Shown: piece by piece, positions 41,455 through 50,171 of the stretch
Layout: the number at the start of each line of letters is the position of its first letter
Numbering within the stretch: the first letter of the stretch is position 1
Translations under genes and position numbers: made by a program
From: an uncultured Candidatus Melainabacteria bacterium
Lineage (GTDB): Bacteria > Cyanobacteriota > Vampirovibrionia > Gastranaerophilales > Gastranaerophilaceae
Direction: 5' to 3'
Length of the DNA: 64,000 nt
Assembly (NCBI GenBank): GCA_934718085.1
Contig: CAKUZL010000001.1
Coordinates: forward strand, 248,001-312,000
Notes under the pieces: generated by a model
The model's input: only the letters and a program-made list of their open reading frames with translations
Told to the model about the DNA's origin: nothing
The model's database searches: none

Positions 41455-42386
41455 TTATGCAAAAGTTTTCGATTTTACGGTTTGTTCCGTCTGAAGTATG
41501 CTTACCAGCGTATAAACGGCGTTTGCCAAAATCGGAACGAGTTCCGGATCTTCTTTGTAATCTCCCGTAATTTCGATATTGTTTCCGAGCATGTTTTTGT
41601 TTTTGAACATTAACGTCATGTTTTCGCTTTCCGCCGAGTAGCCGTCGTTTTTCGGTATAATATTTATGTTCACGTCTTTACTTTTAAAATGTCCGAGAAC
41701 CGCAAACCCTTGCGGAGAGTGCGTTATTCTGAAATCAGCCGTTTCGTTTCCGACTGTTCCCGTATAGTTAAACCCTGCGCCGTCGTTCTCAAAGTTCATT
41801 TTTACGGGTTTGTCGCCGATTATTCCCGTTACGGAGTCTGTGCCCGAGAAGTTCGCAAAATGGGTCAGTTCGAAATTTTTGCCGTCGGACTCGCCCGTAA
41901 TTGTTCGTTTTGTCTCGCTTTGAGTGCAATTTACATCCGTTTTTACGGCGTCAAGTTTTTTTTTTCGTCAACTATCGGTTTCGGCGTAACGTCGGGAACC
42001 GTTTCCTGTATAAAATTTTCGAAAAAGTCTTCTTTGCTCATCAGCATTCCCTGCGAGGGTTCCGATTCTTTCGAAACTACCATTACGGGAGTTCCTGTCG
42101 GTAATTTTGTTTCTTTTGCAATGTATCTTGTCCCGTCCTTTCCGATAAGGGTGATAGTTTCTTTTCCCGTGGAAATAAGTTTCGGCGAGGGAAGATTTCT
42201 TTGAATTCCGGTTCCGAATTTTGCCCGTATCGCTTCGTTTTCTTTTGCACGAAGTTCGGCACTTTTCGGTTCTTCTTTTACCGATATTTCTTCGGTTTTT
42301 GCTTCGGTATTCGTCACCGCGGGTTTTTTGCCGGGCGTAATCGTTCCCGTGTACACATTTCTGCTGATATTTTGAATTTCAGGCAT
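41455..42386 (-). CDS. Unknown protein split in two frames at an A10 slippery tract
   Basis: Two frames together look like one protein. Frame 0 runs from 42386 to a stop at 41943 (147 aa: TITPGKKPAVT, PTGTPVMVVSKES, ending PIVDEKKNLTP). The -1 frame is open from the A10 tract (plus-strand T10 at 41956-41965) and continues KLDAVKTDVNCTQSETKRT into MNFENDGAGFNYTG and on to 41455. The tract reads A AAA AAC in frame 0, a classic -1 heptamer, and the next codon in -1 is CTT. Full length would be about 310 aa. The second half has repeated GIIGDKPVKMNF/GTVGNETADF-like beta strands. Frameshifting, transcriptional slippage, a pseudogene or a sequencing error are all possible. Confidence 0.7.
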
Positions 42387-42761
42387 GCTTGCTCCTTTTT
42401 TCTTTTACTATATTGTATTAAAGTATTTTGAGTCTGAAAAATTGCGCGATTTTCGGATTATATCAAAGATTTTTTAATAAAAATTTACATTTTTATTGTG
42501 TATTTTGAAAAGAGGCATGCCGTTTGTCGGAGCATTGTCAAAAATTCCCGTTAACATGGCGTTTTTGGCGTGTAGATTCGGCCGTTTGATGTTGTGTCGG
42601 AAAGGCGTTAAATTTCCCGAAAATTATTTTTTCAATCCCCGAAACGAAAGGCATGGTTGCCCTTTTTTTCTTGTTTCGATGATCGGAACCGGCGAGGAAA
42701 TTTTTTCCCGACACAAAAGTGTCGAATTCGACATAAATCCGAACAAATCTATTCCTAAAAA
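42387..42761. other. Non-coding stretch, no gene recognised
   Basis: Between the frameshifted gene and the tRNA-Lys terminator I see only short open frames without ribosome binding sites. One of about 96 codons begins at 42496 but has no plausible protein pattern and runs into the terminator hairpin. Confidence 0.6.
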
Positions 42762-42787
42762 AAACAGGGCTTTACGCCCTGTTTAAA
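42762..42787 (-). terminator. Hairpin after tRNA-Lys
   Basis: AAACAGGGC (42762-42770) and GCCCTGTTT (42776-42784) form a perfect 9-bp stem; on the minus strand the downstream bases are T-rich. Confidence 0.75.
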
Positions 42788-42792
42788 AAGAG

Positions 42793-42865
<73 letters not shown>

Positions 42866-42875
42866 TTACCTTCTT

Positions 42876-42904
42876 ATGTTACAATCCTGAAAAATTTTTT
42901 TCAA
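42876..42904 (-). promoter_or_regulatory. Promoter of tRNA-Lys
   Basis: Minus strand TTGAAA (42904-42899), 17-bp spacer, TAACAT (42881-42876), 10 bp before the tRNA. The stretch CTTGAAA...TTTTTCAG is very like that before tRNA-Met at 61010. Confidence 0.65.
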
Positions 42905-42921
42905 GTATTTTACAAAAATTC

Positions 42922-42950
42922 TTGTTAAAAATCGTTTTTTAATATATTAT
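42922..42950 (+). promoter_or_regulatory. Promoter of the SLH gene
   Basis: TTGTTA (42922-42927), 17-bp spacer, TATTAT (42945-42950); AAGGAG ribosome binding sequence follows before the ATG at 42993. Confidence 0.7.
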
Positions 42951-42992
42951 AAAAGAAAACTACGTAACTGATAAGGAAGTAAGGAGAAAGAT

Positions 42993-44258
42993 ATGAAGAA
43001 ACTCTTATCGTTTTTCGCCGCTTTATGTATGGTTGTTTTCGGAACAACGTTTGCATCCGCGAAGCAAATCGTGGACGTTACTCCCGACCATTGGGCGGCC
43101 AGAGAAATTTTGTATGTCGTTAACGCAGGCATTATGGGCGTTACCAAGGACGGGGCGTTCAATCCCGACGAAAATATCACTCGTGCCGATTTTAACTCTA
43201 TTTTGCTCAGAACCCTCGGTCACAAAGCAACCGCGTCGAGCATGCCCAACATCTTTACCGACGTTGATGAAAACTTTTGGGCTTATTCGGACATCATGAA
43301 GTCTCAATCGCTCGGTCTTATCTATGGATACGGCGATAACACCTTCCGTCCGTTGAAAAATATTACAAAGTCCGAAGCGGCTTCCGTAATCAGCCACATT
43401 ACTCAGGATCAGGTTATTGACGAAGCTGTCCTTAACGGTTTTGTCGACAGAAACAACATCCCTGCATGGGCGGTTTCGAGATTTGCGAAATCCGTTCAAA
43501 TGGGAGTTTACGTAAACTACCCCAATGCCAACGAACTCTTGCCGAACAAGTTGCTCGACAGAGCTGAATGTGCCGTCTTAATGGCTAAATTGAGAGCTTC
43601 TATGGAACAGGTCAAAAAAGAATTTGTTGCGGAAGAAACAGTTTTGGGTATCGAACACTTGGACGTTTCTCCCGATGCTTCGACCAACGAAGTTAAAATC
43701 ACCAATTTCAGAAAAATCATTCTTCCCGGAAATGTTCTTTTGGTAAACTTTGCGGAAGATTTTTACTCGAAAAGACATGTTGACGGTTCGGACGTTAAAT
43801 TCGTAAACACCGAAGATATCGTTACCAGAGAAGGCACTTTGCTTATTCCCGCGGGTTCATGCTTTACGGGCAGAGTGAGTGCTCTTCAACCTCAAAGAGT
43901 TTTCAACCGCAATGCGGCTGTTGACTTTGAAATCACGAACGTAACTCTTCCCAACGGAGATTCGATTGATTTCAACGCAGTTACGGTTAAAACGTTAAGA
44001 CCCTCCAAACTCGCAAACGCAGGTAAAGTTGCCGCTTATACTTTGGGCGGTGCAGTTGCGGGCGGCGGTCTCGGCGGCGGTCTCGCAGCGGCAGGTAACG
44101 GCGAAAACAAATACGGCGTCGGTATCGGTGTCGGTGCGGGCTCGGGTGCGGGTGTCGGCCTTTTCACCGGTTTAATTACTCCGGGACTTCAATACAAAGG
44201 TCATGTAGGTGATCCCGTTTACATCAAACTTCTTACCGATTTGGTCATCAAAAATTAG
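42993..44258 (+). CDS. SLH-domain envelope protein with glycine-zipper C-terminus, 421 aa
   Basis: Signal peptide MKKLLSFFAALCMVVFGTTFASA. Three S-layer homology modules follow at about residues 28-85 (DHWAAREILYVVNAGIMGVTKDGAFNP), 88-140 (FTDVDENFWAYSDIM...GYGDNTFRPLKNITKSEA) and 150-205. SLH modules bind cell-wall polysaccharide. Residues about 240-421 form a beta-rich domain with LLIPAGSCFTGRVSALQPQ and LPNGDSIDFNAVTVK, then a Gly/Ala zipper (GGAVAGGGLGGGLAAAGNG, GVGAGSGAGVGLFTG) and a last strand, echoing the secreted protein at 35084. By analogy with cyanobacterial SLH proteins it may tether the outer membrane to peptidoglycan. It has its own promoter and terminator and is probably abundant. 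Confidence 0.92.
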   Translation: MKKLLSFFAALCMVVFGTTFASAKQIVDVTPDHWAAREILYVVNAGIMGVTKDGAFNPDENITRADFNSILLRTLGHKATASSMPNIFTDVDENFWAYSDIMKSQSLGLIYGYGDNTFRPLKNITKSEAASVISHITQDQVIDEAVLNGFVDRNNIPAWAVSRFAKSVQMGVYVNYPNANELLPNKLLDRAECAVLMAKLRASMEQVKKEFVAEETVLGIEHLDVSPDASTNEVKITNFRKIILPGNVLLVNFAEDFYSKRHVDGSDVKFVNTEDIVTREGTLLIPAGSCFTGRVSALQPQRVFNRNAAVDFEITNVTLPNGDSIDFNAVTVKTLRPSKLANAGKVAAYTLGGAVAGGGLGGGLAAAGNGENKYGVGIGVGAGSGAGVGLFTGLITPGLQYKGHVGDPVYIKLLTDLVIKN

Positions 44259-44274
44259 TTTAAATTTTGTAAAT

Positions 44275-44307
44275 AAAAAAAATCAGCCGAAAGGTTGATT
44301 TTTTTTT
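44275..44307 (+). terminator. Terminator after the SLH gene
   Basis: AAAAATCAGCC, loop GAAA, GGTTGATTTTT with a long T-run; ends at 44307. Confidence 0.85.
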
Positions 44308-44362
44308 GTGTTTTATTTAAAATAGCTCTACATCTCATTTGTGAGGATATAAGGAGTAAAGA

Positions 44363-44620
44363 ATGTCGCTTATAGGATTCGGGAATTTTTCCGTCCGTGC
44401 GCAGGGTATGAATTCCGGGTATTCGTTTAGTGGCGAACCCTCGGACAATAACCCGAAAATGCGACTCGGAGAAAAGGTAAAATCTGAAGGAACGAAGTAT
44501 CGTCCGTTTTCGACATCGAAAGATGCTAAGGATTATTTTGTATACAGAGAAAAAGTAAGAAAGCTTGCCATGGTGAATCTTGCGCGGGATTTTATCGAAA
44601 ACCGCGACAAAAACAAATAA
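44363..44620 (+). CDS. Hypothetical small basic protein, 85 aa
   Basis: AAGGAG precedes the ATG at good spacing. The N-terminal 30 residues (MSLIGFGNFSVRAQGMNSGYS) look unstructured and the C-terminal half is helical and basic (DYFVYREKVRKLAMVNLARD). I do not recognise a family. It heads a run of four small genes with good ribosome binding sites, 40 bp before the first FRRG-family gene, and may belong to that unit. No signal peptide. Confidence 0.75.
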   Translation: MSLIGFGNFSVRAQGMNSGYSFSGEPSDNNPKMRLGEKVKSEGTKYRPFSTSKDAKDYFVYREKVRKLAMVNLARDFIENRDKNK

Positions 44621-44660
44621 AACTCGGTTATGGCAGTATAAAAAACGAAAGGATATTTTT

Positions 44661-44921
44661 ATGGCAAACAATATTTCAAACAGTGAACCTTTAGTAAAAT
44701 CTTTTTACAAGACTATCGGTAAGAAAAACGTAAGATTTGAAACTGAAGAAGGAAAAGTTTTTTTCAGAAGAGGAAACGAAACGTATCGTAAATCCGATGT
44801 GGCAGCCAAATCCAAAATGAAACATGAAAAACGCATGGCTCGCATAGAAGAACGTCGCGCTGCAAAAGCCGAACGCTCACAAGAAACTCAAACCGGTCAA
44901 AATTTGGATATGACGGTATAA
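44661..44921 (+). CDS. FRRG-family small basic protein, copy 1, 86 aa
   Basis: First of three tandem paralogues. The core is GKVFFRRGNETYRKSDVAAKS followed by the very basic helix KHEKRMARIEERRAAKAERS and an end QTGQNLDMTV. The next gene product repeats this almost residue for residue. AAAGGA is 9 bp upstream of this ATG; a longer in-frame extension lacks a binding site. The basic helix suggests nucleic acid or acidic-partner binding; nothing supports a specific function. Confidence 0.85.
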   Translation: MANNISNSEPLVKSFYKTIGKKNVRFETEEGKVFFRRGNETYRKSDVAAKSKMKHEKRMARIEERRAAKAERSQETQTGQNLDMTV

Positions 44922-44931
44922 GGAGGATATT

Positions 44932-45201
44932 ATGACAAAAGTATATTTTTCGGCTCCCGAAGCGTCGAATATCAGAGAAGCGCAGTTTCGCTCCGGAGAT
45001 AAAATTCTGAAAAAATGTAAACACAGTGACGGATCGTTTTATTTCAGAAGAGGAGATGAAACGATTCGTAAGTCCGATGTTGCCCGCAAATCCCAAAAGA
45101 AACAGGAAAAGCGTATGGCTCGCATTGAAGCTCGTCGTGCGGCAAAAGCCGAACGCTCAAATGAAGCGCAAACCGGACAAAATTTGGATGTAAATGTATA
45201 G
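44932..45201 (+). CDS. FRRG-family small basic protein, copy 2, 89 aa
   Basis: Second paralogue: GSFYFRRGDETIRKSDVARKS, EKRMARIEARRAAKAERS and QTGQNLDVNV correspond to copy 1; the N-terminal 35 residues (MTKVYFSAPEASNIREAQ) differ. AGGAGG lies a few bases before the ATG. The gap to copy 1 is 10 bp, and the stop is 10 bp before the likely start of copy 3. It is either a recent duplication or under strong constraint in the shared part. Confidence 0.87.
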   Translation: MTKVYFSAPEASNIREAQFRSGDKILKKCKHSDGSFYFRRGDETIRKSDVARKSQKKQEKRMARIEARRAAKAERSNEAQTGQNLDVNV

Positions 45202-45211
45202 GAGAGTTTTT

Positions 45212-45820
45212 ATGCCCGGAACAAAATTTTTAAGATTCCCTGTTTTGCACCCCGCAAAACATAATGAATCAATATTAAGACAAAATAGAATGTTTACTTC
45301 ATATAAAGCCGAAGACGGAACTTTTTACGTAAGACGAACCGGTGATACGTTCAGAAAAGCTAAAGTTTCCGAAAATTCGGCAAAAAAGTTTGAAAAAAGG
45401 ATGGGAAGAATTAATTCGAGACGGCCTGAAGTTGAAGTTAAACCGGAACCTGAAGAAAATAAATTGTCTTTTCGTAATAAGTTGTTATCCCGCTTAAATA
45501 CTAAGGAAAGACGGTGGCCGGTTGATAAAGAATATCTTGCCGGTTTTGATTCCGAGATAGTTGAGAGAATTAAACGAAAAGGTATCGACCCCGAAACAAT
45601 GACTCAAAAAGATTTCAATACTCTGTATATTGAAGAACATTTGGAATATCGGAAAGAAATGAGAGCTTATTACAAAGCTAAAGCTGAGGCTACTAAGAAT
45701 TCTTACAAAATTGAGCCCGAGTTCTATTATTACGATGAATCGAAACCGGTTGTCGCTTTATTATTGTATGTTTATAAATCCGTTTATAAGGTTTTGAATT
45801 TTTTCAATAATTTTAATTAA
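45212..45820 (+). CDS. FRRG-related protein with C-terminal extension, 202 aa
   Basis: Third member: the N-terminal part GTFYVRRTGDTFRKAKVSENSAKKFEKRMGRINSRR (residues about 35-70) matches the small paralogues but is diverged; then follows a 120-residue extension with LSFRNKLLSRLNTKERR, GFDSEIVERIKRKGIDPETM and a hydrophobic end VVALLLYVYKSVYKVLNFF. The extension may contact the membrane. I start at ATG 45212 because GGAGAG lies just upstream. The base composition is slightly more AT-rich than the neighbours. A terminator follows at 45834. Confidence 0.85.
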   Translation: MPGTKFLRFPVLHPAKHNESILRQNRMFTSYKAEDGTFYVRRTGDTFRKAKVSENSAKKFEKRMGRINSRRPEVEVKPEPEENKLSFRNKLLSRLNTKERRWPVDKEYLAGFDSEIVERIKRKGIDPETMTQKDFNTLYIEEHLEYRKEMRAYYKAKAEATKNSYKIEPEFYYYDESKPVVALLLYVYKSVYKVLNFFNNFN

Positions 45821-45833
45821 TGCTTTGATTTCC

Positions 45834-45866
45834 AAAAAAGCCCCCGCGAAAACGGGAGCTTTTTTG
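45834..45866 (+). terminator. Terminator after the small-protein operon
   Basis: AAAAAAGCCCCCG pairs with CGGGAGCTTTTTT around CGAAAA. It may also serve the convergent leuD. Confidence 0.8.
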
Positions 45867-45898
45867 TTTTAATTTTTGTTAAACAATGTCAGGCAATG

Positions 45899-46399
45899 TT
45901 AAACAAGGTCGAAATCGCCGTGTTTTTTGATGTGTTCAATCAATCCGCCATCGTTTTGAAGTTTTATCATAACTTCGGGCAACGGATTAAACGTGATTTG
46001 AATATTTTTAGTCACGTCGTTGATAATACCTTTTCTGACGTCGATTTCAAGTTCGTCGCCGGCATCGATTTTGTCCGTATCGGCTTCGAGAAGCAAAAGT
46101 CCGATGTTTATTGCGTTTCTGTAAAAAATTCTTGCAAAAGATTTTGCTATAACCGCGCCGACGCCCGCGATTTTTATTATCTGCGGTGCGTGTTCACGCG
46201 ACGAGCCGAGTCCGAAGTTCGACCCTGCAACGACAAAATCGCCTTTTTGCATTTTTGATGCGAATTCGGGATCCGCATCTTCCAAAACGTGTTTTGCAAA
46301 CTCGGGAAGGTTTGATCTCAGATGAAACAGTCTTCCGGGCGCAATGTGGTCGGTCGAAATGTTATCGGGAAATTTCCATGCTTTGCCTGTTAAATTCAT
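45899..46399 (-). CDS. leuD: 3-isopropylmalate dehydratase small subunit
   Basis: A swivelling-domain aconitase small subunit (166 aa) that works with LeuC to isomerise isopropylmalate (or a homoaconitate-type substrate). Landmarks: DNISTDHIAPGR, AGSNFGLGSSREHAP and AVIAKSFARIFYRNAINIGL. The ATG at 46399 overlaps the leuC stop (ATGA); longer frames lack support. It is the last gene of the synthase-leuC-leuD unit. The size and motifs fit the archaeal/bacterial LeuD-HacB type. Confidence 0.94.
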   Translation of the reverse strand: MNLTGKAWKFPDNISTDHIAPGRLFHLRSNLPEFAKHVLEDADPEFASKMQKGDFVVAGSNFGLGSSREHAPQIIKIAGVGAVIAKSFARIFYRNAINIGLLLLEADTDKIDAGDELEIDVRKGIINDVTKNIQITFNPLPEVMIKLQNDGGLIEHIKKHGDFDLV

Positions 46400-47661
46400 T
46401 TTAATGCTCCTTTCAGAATTGTTCGCGGGTCGGTGATGTATCCGTTTATTGCCGTGCATGCCGCCGTTGCCGGAGACGCAAGGTAGATAAACCCTTCCGT
46501 GTTGCCCATTCTGCCTTTAAAGTTTCGGTTTTGAGTTGCGAGACAAACTTCTCCGCTGCCCAAAATGCCCGCGTGTACTCCGACGCAAGGTCCGCAGCCC
46601 GGCGGCAAAATCGACGCGCCGCTTTCGACAAATATTTCGATAAGCCCTTCTTTTAAGGCTTGTTTCAAAATGTCTCTCGATGCGGGAGCGACAATCAACC
46701 TTGTGTCGGGGTTGACTTTTTTGCCTTCCAAAATTTTCGCCGCAATTCTTAAATCTTCTATTCTTCCGTTTGTGCAGGTTCCGATAAATACCTGTTGAAC
46801 CTTGACGTCACCGAGCTTTGAGGCGGGTTGCGTATTGTCTACCGTGTGCGGGCAGGAAACCGTCGGAACGACTTCGCTTGCGTTGATTTCGATTATTCGT
46901 TCGTAGCCGGCGTCGTCGTCAAAATTCAATTCTTTGAATTTATCCTCTCTTCCCCGAGATTTCAGGTATTCCCGAGTTTTTTCGTCTGTTGCGAAAAGTC
47001 CCGCTTTTGCGCCCGCTTCGACAGCCATGTTTGCAAGTGTAAACCTTTCCGCCATTGTCATGTTTTCGATTGTCGAACCGCAAAATTCGAGAGCTTTGTA
47101 CGTTGCGCCGTCCGCTCCGATTTTGCCTATCAGATGAAGCATTAAATCCTTTGCGTAAACGCCTTCGTTAAGTTTTCCCTCGATTTTTATCAAAAACGAT
47201 GCGGGAACTTTCAGCCAGGTTTTTCCGAGCGCCGAGGCAACCGCGATGTCCGTGCTTCCCATTCCCGTTGCAAACGCTCCGAGTGCGCCCGAAGTACAGG
47301 TGTGGGAATCCGCTCCGACAAGAATTTCACAAGGGTTCACAAAGTCTTCGATTAACCGTTGATGGCAAACGCCGGTGCCGCCTTCCGAAAGTATTGCGCC
47401 CGTTTCTTTTGCGAAATTCCTTAAAACGTTGTGTGCATCGGAAAGCTCTTTCCTCGGCGAGGGGCACGCGTGGTCGATAAACAAAATCATTCGTTTCGGG
47501 TTCGCGGGCTTTTTGCCGAGTTTATTAAATTCGTTGACCGTCAGCGGGCCGGTTCCGTCCTGAACCGCGGTTACGTCAACTTTCGCGATACACAAATCAC
47601 CCTGTTTTACCGGGGTTGCGGTGTGCATCGAAATTATCTTTTCTGCAAGTGTTTGTCCCAT
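46396..47661 (-). CDS. leuC: 3-isopropylmalate dehydratase large subunit (LeuC/HacA type)
   Basis: An aconitase-superfamily protein of 421 residues. The start MGQTLAEKIISMHT, the motif VGADSHTCTSGALGAFATGMGSTD and the iron-sulphur cysteines in IGTCTNGRIEDLR and LPPGCGPCVG are all present. It catalyses the second step of leucine synthesis or, in the related HacA branch, homoaconitate formation; sequence alone does not decide. A GGAGAAG ribosome binding site precedes the ATG, and leuD overlaps the end. The upstream synthase stops 9 bp away. Confidence 0.94.
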   Translation of the reverse strand: MGQTLAEKIISMHTATPVKQGDLCIAKVDVTAVQDGTGPLTVNEFNKLGKKPANPKRMILFIDHACPSPRKELSDAHNVLRNFAKETGAILSEGGTGVCHQRLIEDFVNPCEILVGADSHTCTSGALGAFATGMGSTDIAVASALGKTWLKVPASFLIKIEGKLNEGVYAKDLMLHLIGKIGADGATYKALEFCGSTIENMTMAERFTLANMAVEAGAKAGLFATDEKTREYLKSRGREDKFKELNFDDDAGYERIIEINASEVVPTVSCPHTVDNTQPASKLGDVKVQQVFIGTCTNGRIEDLRIAAKILEGKKVNPDTRLIVAPASRDILKQALKEGLIEIFVESGASILPPGCGPCVGVHAGILGSGEVCLATQNRNFKGRMGNTEGFIYLASPATAACTAINGYITDPRTILKGALK

Positions 47662-47670
47662 TTTCTTCTC

Positions 47671-48972
47671 CTATACTACAGATACCGGATTTTGGTTTTT
47701 CAATCGTTCTTTAAGTTCTCCCTGCGGGTCGTAATAAGGCGTTACCGTCATTATTTTCGCCGCAATGTCGGGATAATGGTAAATAAATTTCAATTCGCTT
47801 ACCGTCAAAGGAAGTTGCGTGTGTACGTTCGCGTACCTTGCAAGTTCGAGAATGGTTCGGGCTTCCTGTTCGTCGTGAAATTCGATTTCGAGAGCGTTGT
47901 AAACGTTTCTGAACCCTTTGATACCGCCGTATTCGCCGACCGTAATCTGACGTCCGGTTTCGATTATTTCGGGTTCGCCGCGTCCGAGTTCCTCAAAATC
48001 GTAAAGTTCGTAGTTCCGACGGTCTTTTAAAGCTCCGTCCGCGTGGATACCCGATTCGTGAGCAAAAGCGTTTCCTCCGACAGCGGGCTGATTTACGGGA
48101 ATAGGTACTCCGAACGCCAAAGACGTGTATTTTGCAAGTTTCCATGCCTGAGACAAATCGATGTTTTCGTCAAGATATTTCGCGTACTTTTTCGAAAATC
48201 CGCTCGATTTTTTGATTGCCAAAATGCACGAAACCAAATCCGCGTTCCCCGCGCGTTCTCCCATTCCGTTGACCGCCGTGTTGATGTATGTGTCGACTCC
48301 GCCGTCGATTGCGCCTTTTGCGCCCATTACCGAACACGCAACCCCCATCCCGAGGTCGTTGTGAAAATGGGTTTCTATCGGCACCTGCAATTCTTTTGCA
48401 AGGCGGTTTATTCTTTCGTATGCCGTGTCGGGCGAATCGTATCCGAGCGTGTCGCAATACCGAAATCTGTCCGCACCCGCCTTGACGACCTCTTTACCGA
48501 ATTTCAACAGATAGTCCATGTCCGTTCTCGATGCGTCTTCGGCATTGACTCCGATTGTCAACGCTCCGCAGGTTCTTGCGGCTTCGACCGCTTCGCAGGT
48601 CATGGAAATTATATCTTCCGGCGTTTTCTTCCCGAGGTATTTCCCGTTTATCATCTGCTCCGACGTCGATTGCGAAAGGTTTACGTGCTTCAGTCTCGGA
48701 ACATTCGAAAACGATTGGACGACGTCCTTCGAAACCGCGCGAACCCAGCCCGAAAGTACGGTTCTGTTAATGACCCCTCTGTCGACAAGCTCGAGGTTTG
48801 CGTTTAAATAGTTAAGTTCGTGTCTTGTTGTCGGAAACCCGAATTCCGAGCGGGTTATGCCCATATTGTTCAGCATAAGGTTTATTATCGTTTTTTGAAG
48901 TTTCGCAAGTCCGAGTCTCGAGGTTTGAACCCCGTCTCTGTTTGTTACGTCGGTTATATAAATTTTCGGCAT
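47671..48972 (-). CDS. HMGL-like acyltransferase: isopropylmalate, homocitrate or citramalate synthase, 433 aa
   Basis: A LeuA/NifV-type TIM-barrel enzyme that condenses acetyl-CoA with a 2-oxo acid. The start is IYITDVTNRDGVQTSRL with the DxTxRDG catalytic motif; metal ligands are in HFHNDLGMG, and NGMGERAGNADL and AFAHESGIHADGAL match the family. It lacks the C-terminal leucine-binding regulatory domain of classical LeuA, ending after a short C-terminal subdomain. Either leucine biosynthesis or homocitrate-type chemistry is possible; adjacency to leuCD and the ilvE at 3.8 kb favours branched-chain synthesis, but no leuB is present here. Confidence 0.85.
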   Translation of the reverse strand: MPKIYITDVTNRDGVQTSRLGLAKLQKTIINLMLNNMGITRSEFGFPTTRHELNYLNANLELVDRGVINRTVLSGWVRAVSKDVVQSFSNVPRLKHVNLSQSTSEQMINGKYLGKKTPEDIISMTCEAVEAARTCGALTIGVNAEDASRTDMDYLLKFGKEVVKAGADRFRYCDTLGYDSPDTAYERINRLAKELQVPIETHFHNDLGMGVACSVMGAKGAIDGGVDTYINTAVNGMGERAGNADLVSCILAIKKSSGFSKKYAKYLDENIDLSQAWKLAKYTSLAFGVPIPVNQPAVGGNAFAHESGIHADGALKDRRNYELYDFEELGRGEPEIIETGRQITVGEYGGIKGFRNVYNALEIEFHDEQEARTILELARYANVHTQLPLTVSELKFIYHYPDIAAKIMTVTPYYDPQGELKERLKNQNPVSVV

Positions 48973-49049
48973 TTCATACTCCTTTTTGGAAAATTATATC
49001 ATGAATTTTCCTTTTTTCTTCGAGCCTTTATCAAACTTTTATATTTTCT

Positions 49050-49088
49050 TAAAAAAAACAAAGGAACGAATTTCTCCGTTCCTTTGTT
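49050..49088 (-). terminator. Terminator after rpsA
   Basis: Minus strand AACAAAGGAACG pairs with CGTTCCTTTGTT, then eight T. It lies 22 bp past the rpsA stop. Confidence 0.88.
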
Positions 49089-49109
49089 CGTTTATTGTTT
49101 TTGCCTTGA

Positions 49110-50171
49110 CTATGCGTTTTCGGGCATATCCTTTACGCTCAACGCAATTCTGTGTTCTTGCGGCGAGAATTTTTTGATAAGAACTTTTACTTCGTCGCCG
49201 ATGTTGTAAATGTTGAACGGATTTGCATCTTCGGGAACCATTTCCGCAACGGGAAGAAGAGCTTCGACTCCGGGGAATATGTTGATGAATGCTCCGAATG
49301 CCGTTACTTTGTTTACCGTTCCGGTGATTATTTGTCCTTCGCCGTAGCTTTTTTCGATTTTTTCCCAAGGATTTTCGCCCATTCTCTTCAAGCTGAGGCT
49401 GATTCTCTTGAGTTCGGGGTCGATTTTCAAAATCTTCAAATCAAGCTTTTGTCCCAATTCGATTACGTCCGAAGGGTGCTTGATTCTTTGCCACGAAATT
49501 TCCGAAATCGGAAGAAGTCCGTCTATTCCGTTGATATCGACAAACGCGCCGAAGTCGGTAATTCTTACGACTTCACCGCTTACAACGGTGTCTTCTTTGA
49601 GGTTGAGAATAATATCGTCAACAACTTTTTCTCTTTGTTCCGCAATTGCTTGACGTTGCGAAAGGATGAGCTTGTTCTTTTTGGGATCCGCTTCCAAAAT
49701 CTTAACGTCGATTTCTTGTCCGATAAGTCCGTTGAAGGGGCTTGCCGTTCTCAATTGGCTCGAAGGAATAAATCCTTTGATGTCTTCGGCTTCGACGATT
49801 ACGCCGCCCTTAACCGAAGATACGACTTTCGCTTTAATCGTTTCGTTGTTGAGTCTTGCGTCTTGAAGCACTTGCCACGATTTAGCGCAAGAAAGTCTTT
49901 TCAACGAAAGAAGAATGCAGCTGTCTTCTTTGTCGGTTTCTTCTCTGACGATGTAAAATTCTTTGATTTCGCCGAGTTTAACTTCGTCGGTCGCGCCGAT
50001 TTCTCTTTCCGACAAAAACGCTTCGGATTTTGCTCCGATATCAACGAGCCATCCGTTTTTGTCTTTTTTTACAACGATACCTTTTACCGTGTCCGCTACC
50101 GAGAATTTGTAGCTGTAAGATTCTTCCAACAATTTTACGAAATCGTCGGTGTCATTCATAGTTGCTGTCAT
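49110..50171 (-). CDS. rpsA: 30S ribosomal protein S1 with four S1 domains
   Basis: Four S1 RNA-binding domains are visible: VADTVKGIVVKKDKNGWLVDIGAKSEAF (residues about 25-55), NETIKAKVVSSVKGGVIVEAEDIKGFIPSSQL (near 110-140), VVSGEVVRITDFGAFVDINGIDGLLPISE (near 190-220) and IITGTVNKVTAFGAFINIFPGVEALLPVAE (near 280-310). Four domains are fewer than the six of E. coli, typical of cyanobacterial and Gram-positive-like S1. It helps mRNA binding to the 30S subunit. The ATG overlaps the ispH stop by four bases, so it is co-translated with it; an ATG 12 bases downstream is possible. Confidence 0.92.
   Translation of the reverse strand: MTATMNDTDDFVKLLEESYSYKFSVADTVKGIVVKKDKNGWLVDIGAKSEAFLSEREIGATDEVKLGEIKEFYIVREETDKEDSCILLSLKRLSCAKSWQVLQDARLNNETIKAKVVSSVKGGVIVEAEDIKGFIPSSQLRTASPFNGLIGQEIDVKILEADPKKNKLILSQRQAIAEQREKVVDDIILNLKEDTVVSGEVVRITDFGAFVDINGIDGLLPISEISWQRIKHPSDVIELGQKLDLKILKIDPELKRISLSLKRMGENPWEKIEKSYGEGQIITGTVNKVTAFGAFINIFPGVEALLPVAEMVPEDANPFNIYNIGDEVKVLIKKFSPQEHRIALSVKDMPENA

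Noticed and set aside
42496..42786. Open frame of 96 codons upstream of tRNA-Lys
   Set aside because: It has no convincing ribosome binding site, no protein-like pattern, and runs into the terminator hairpin.
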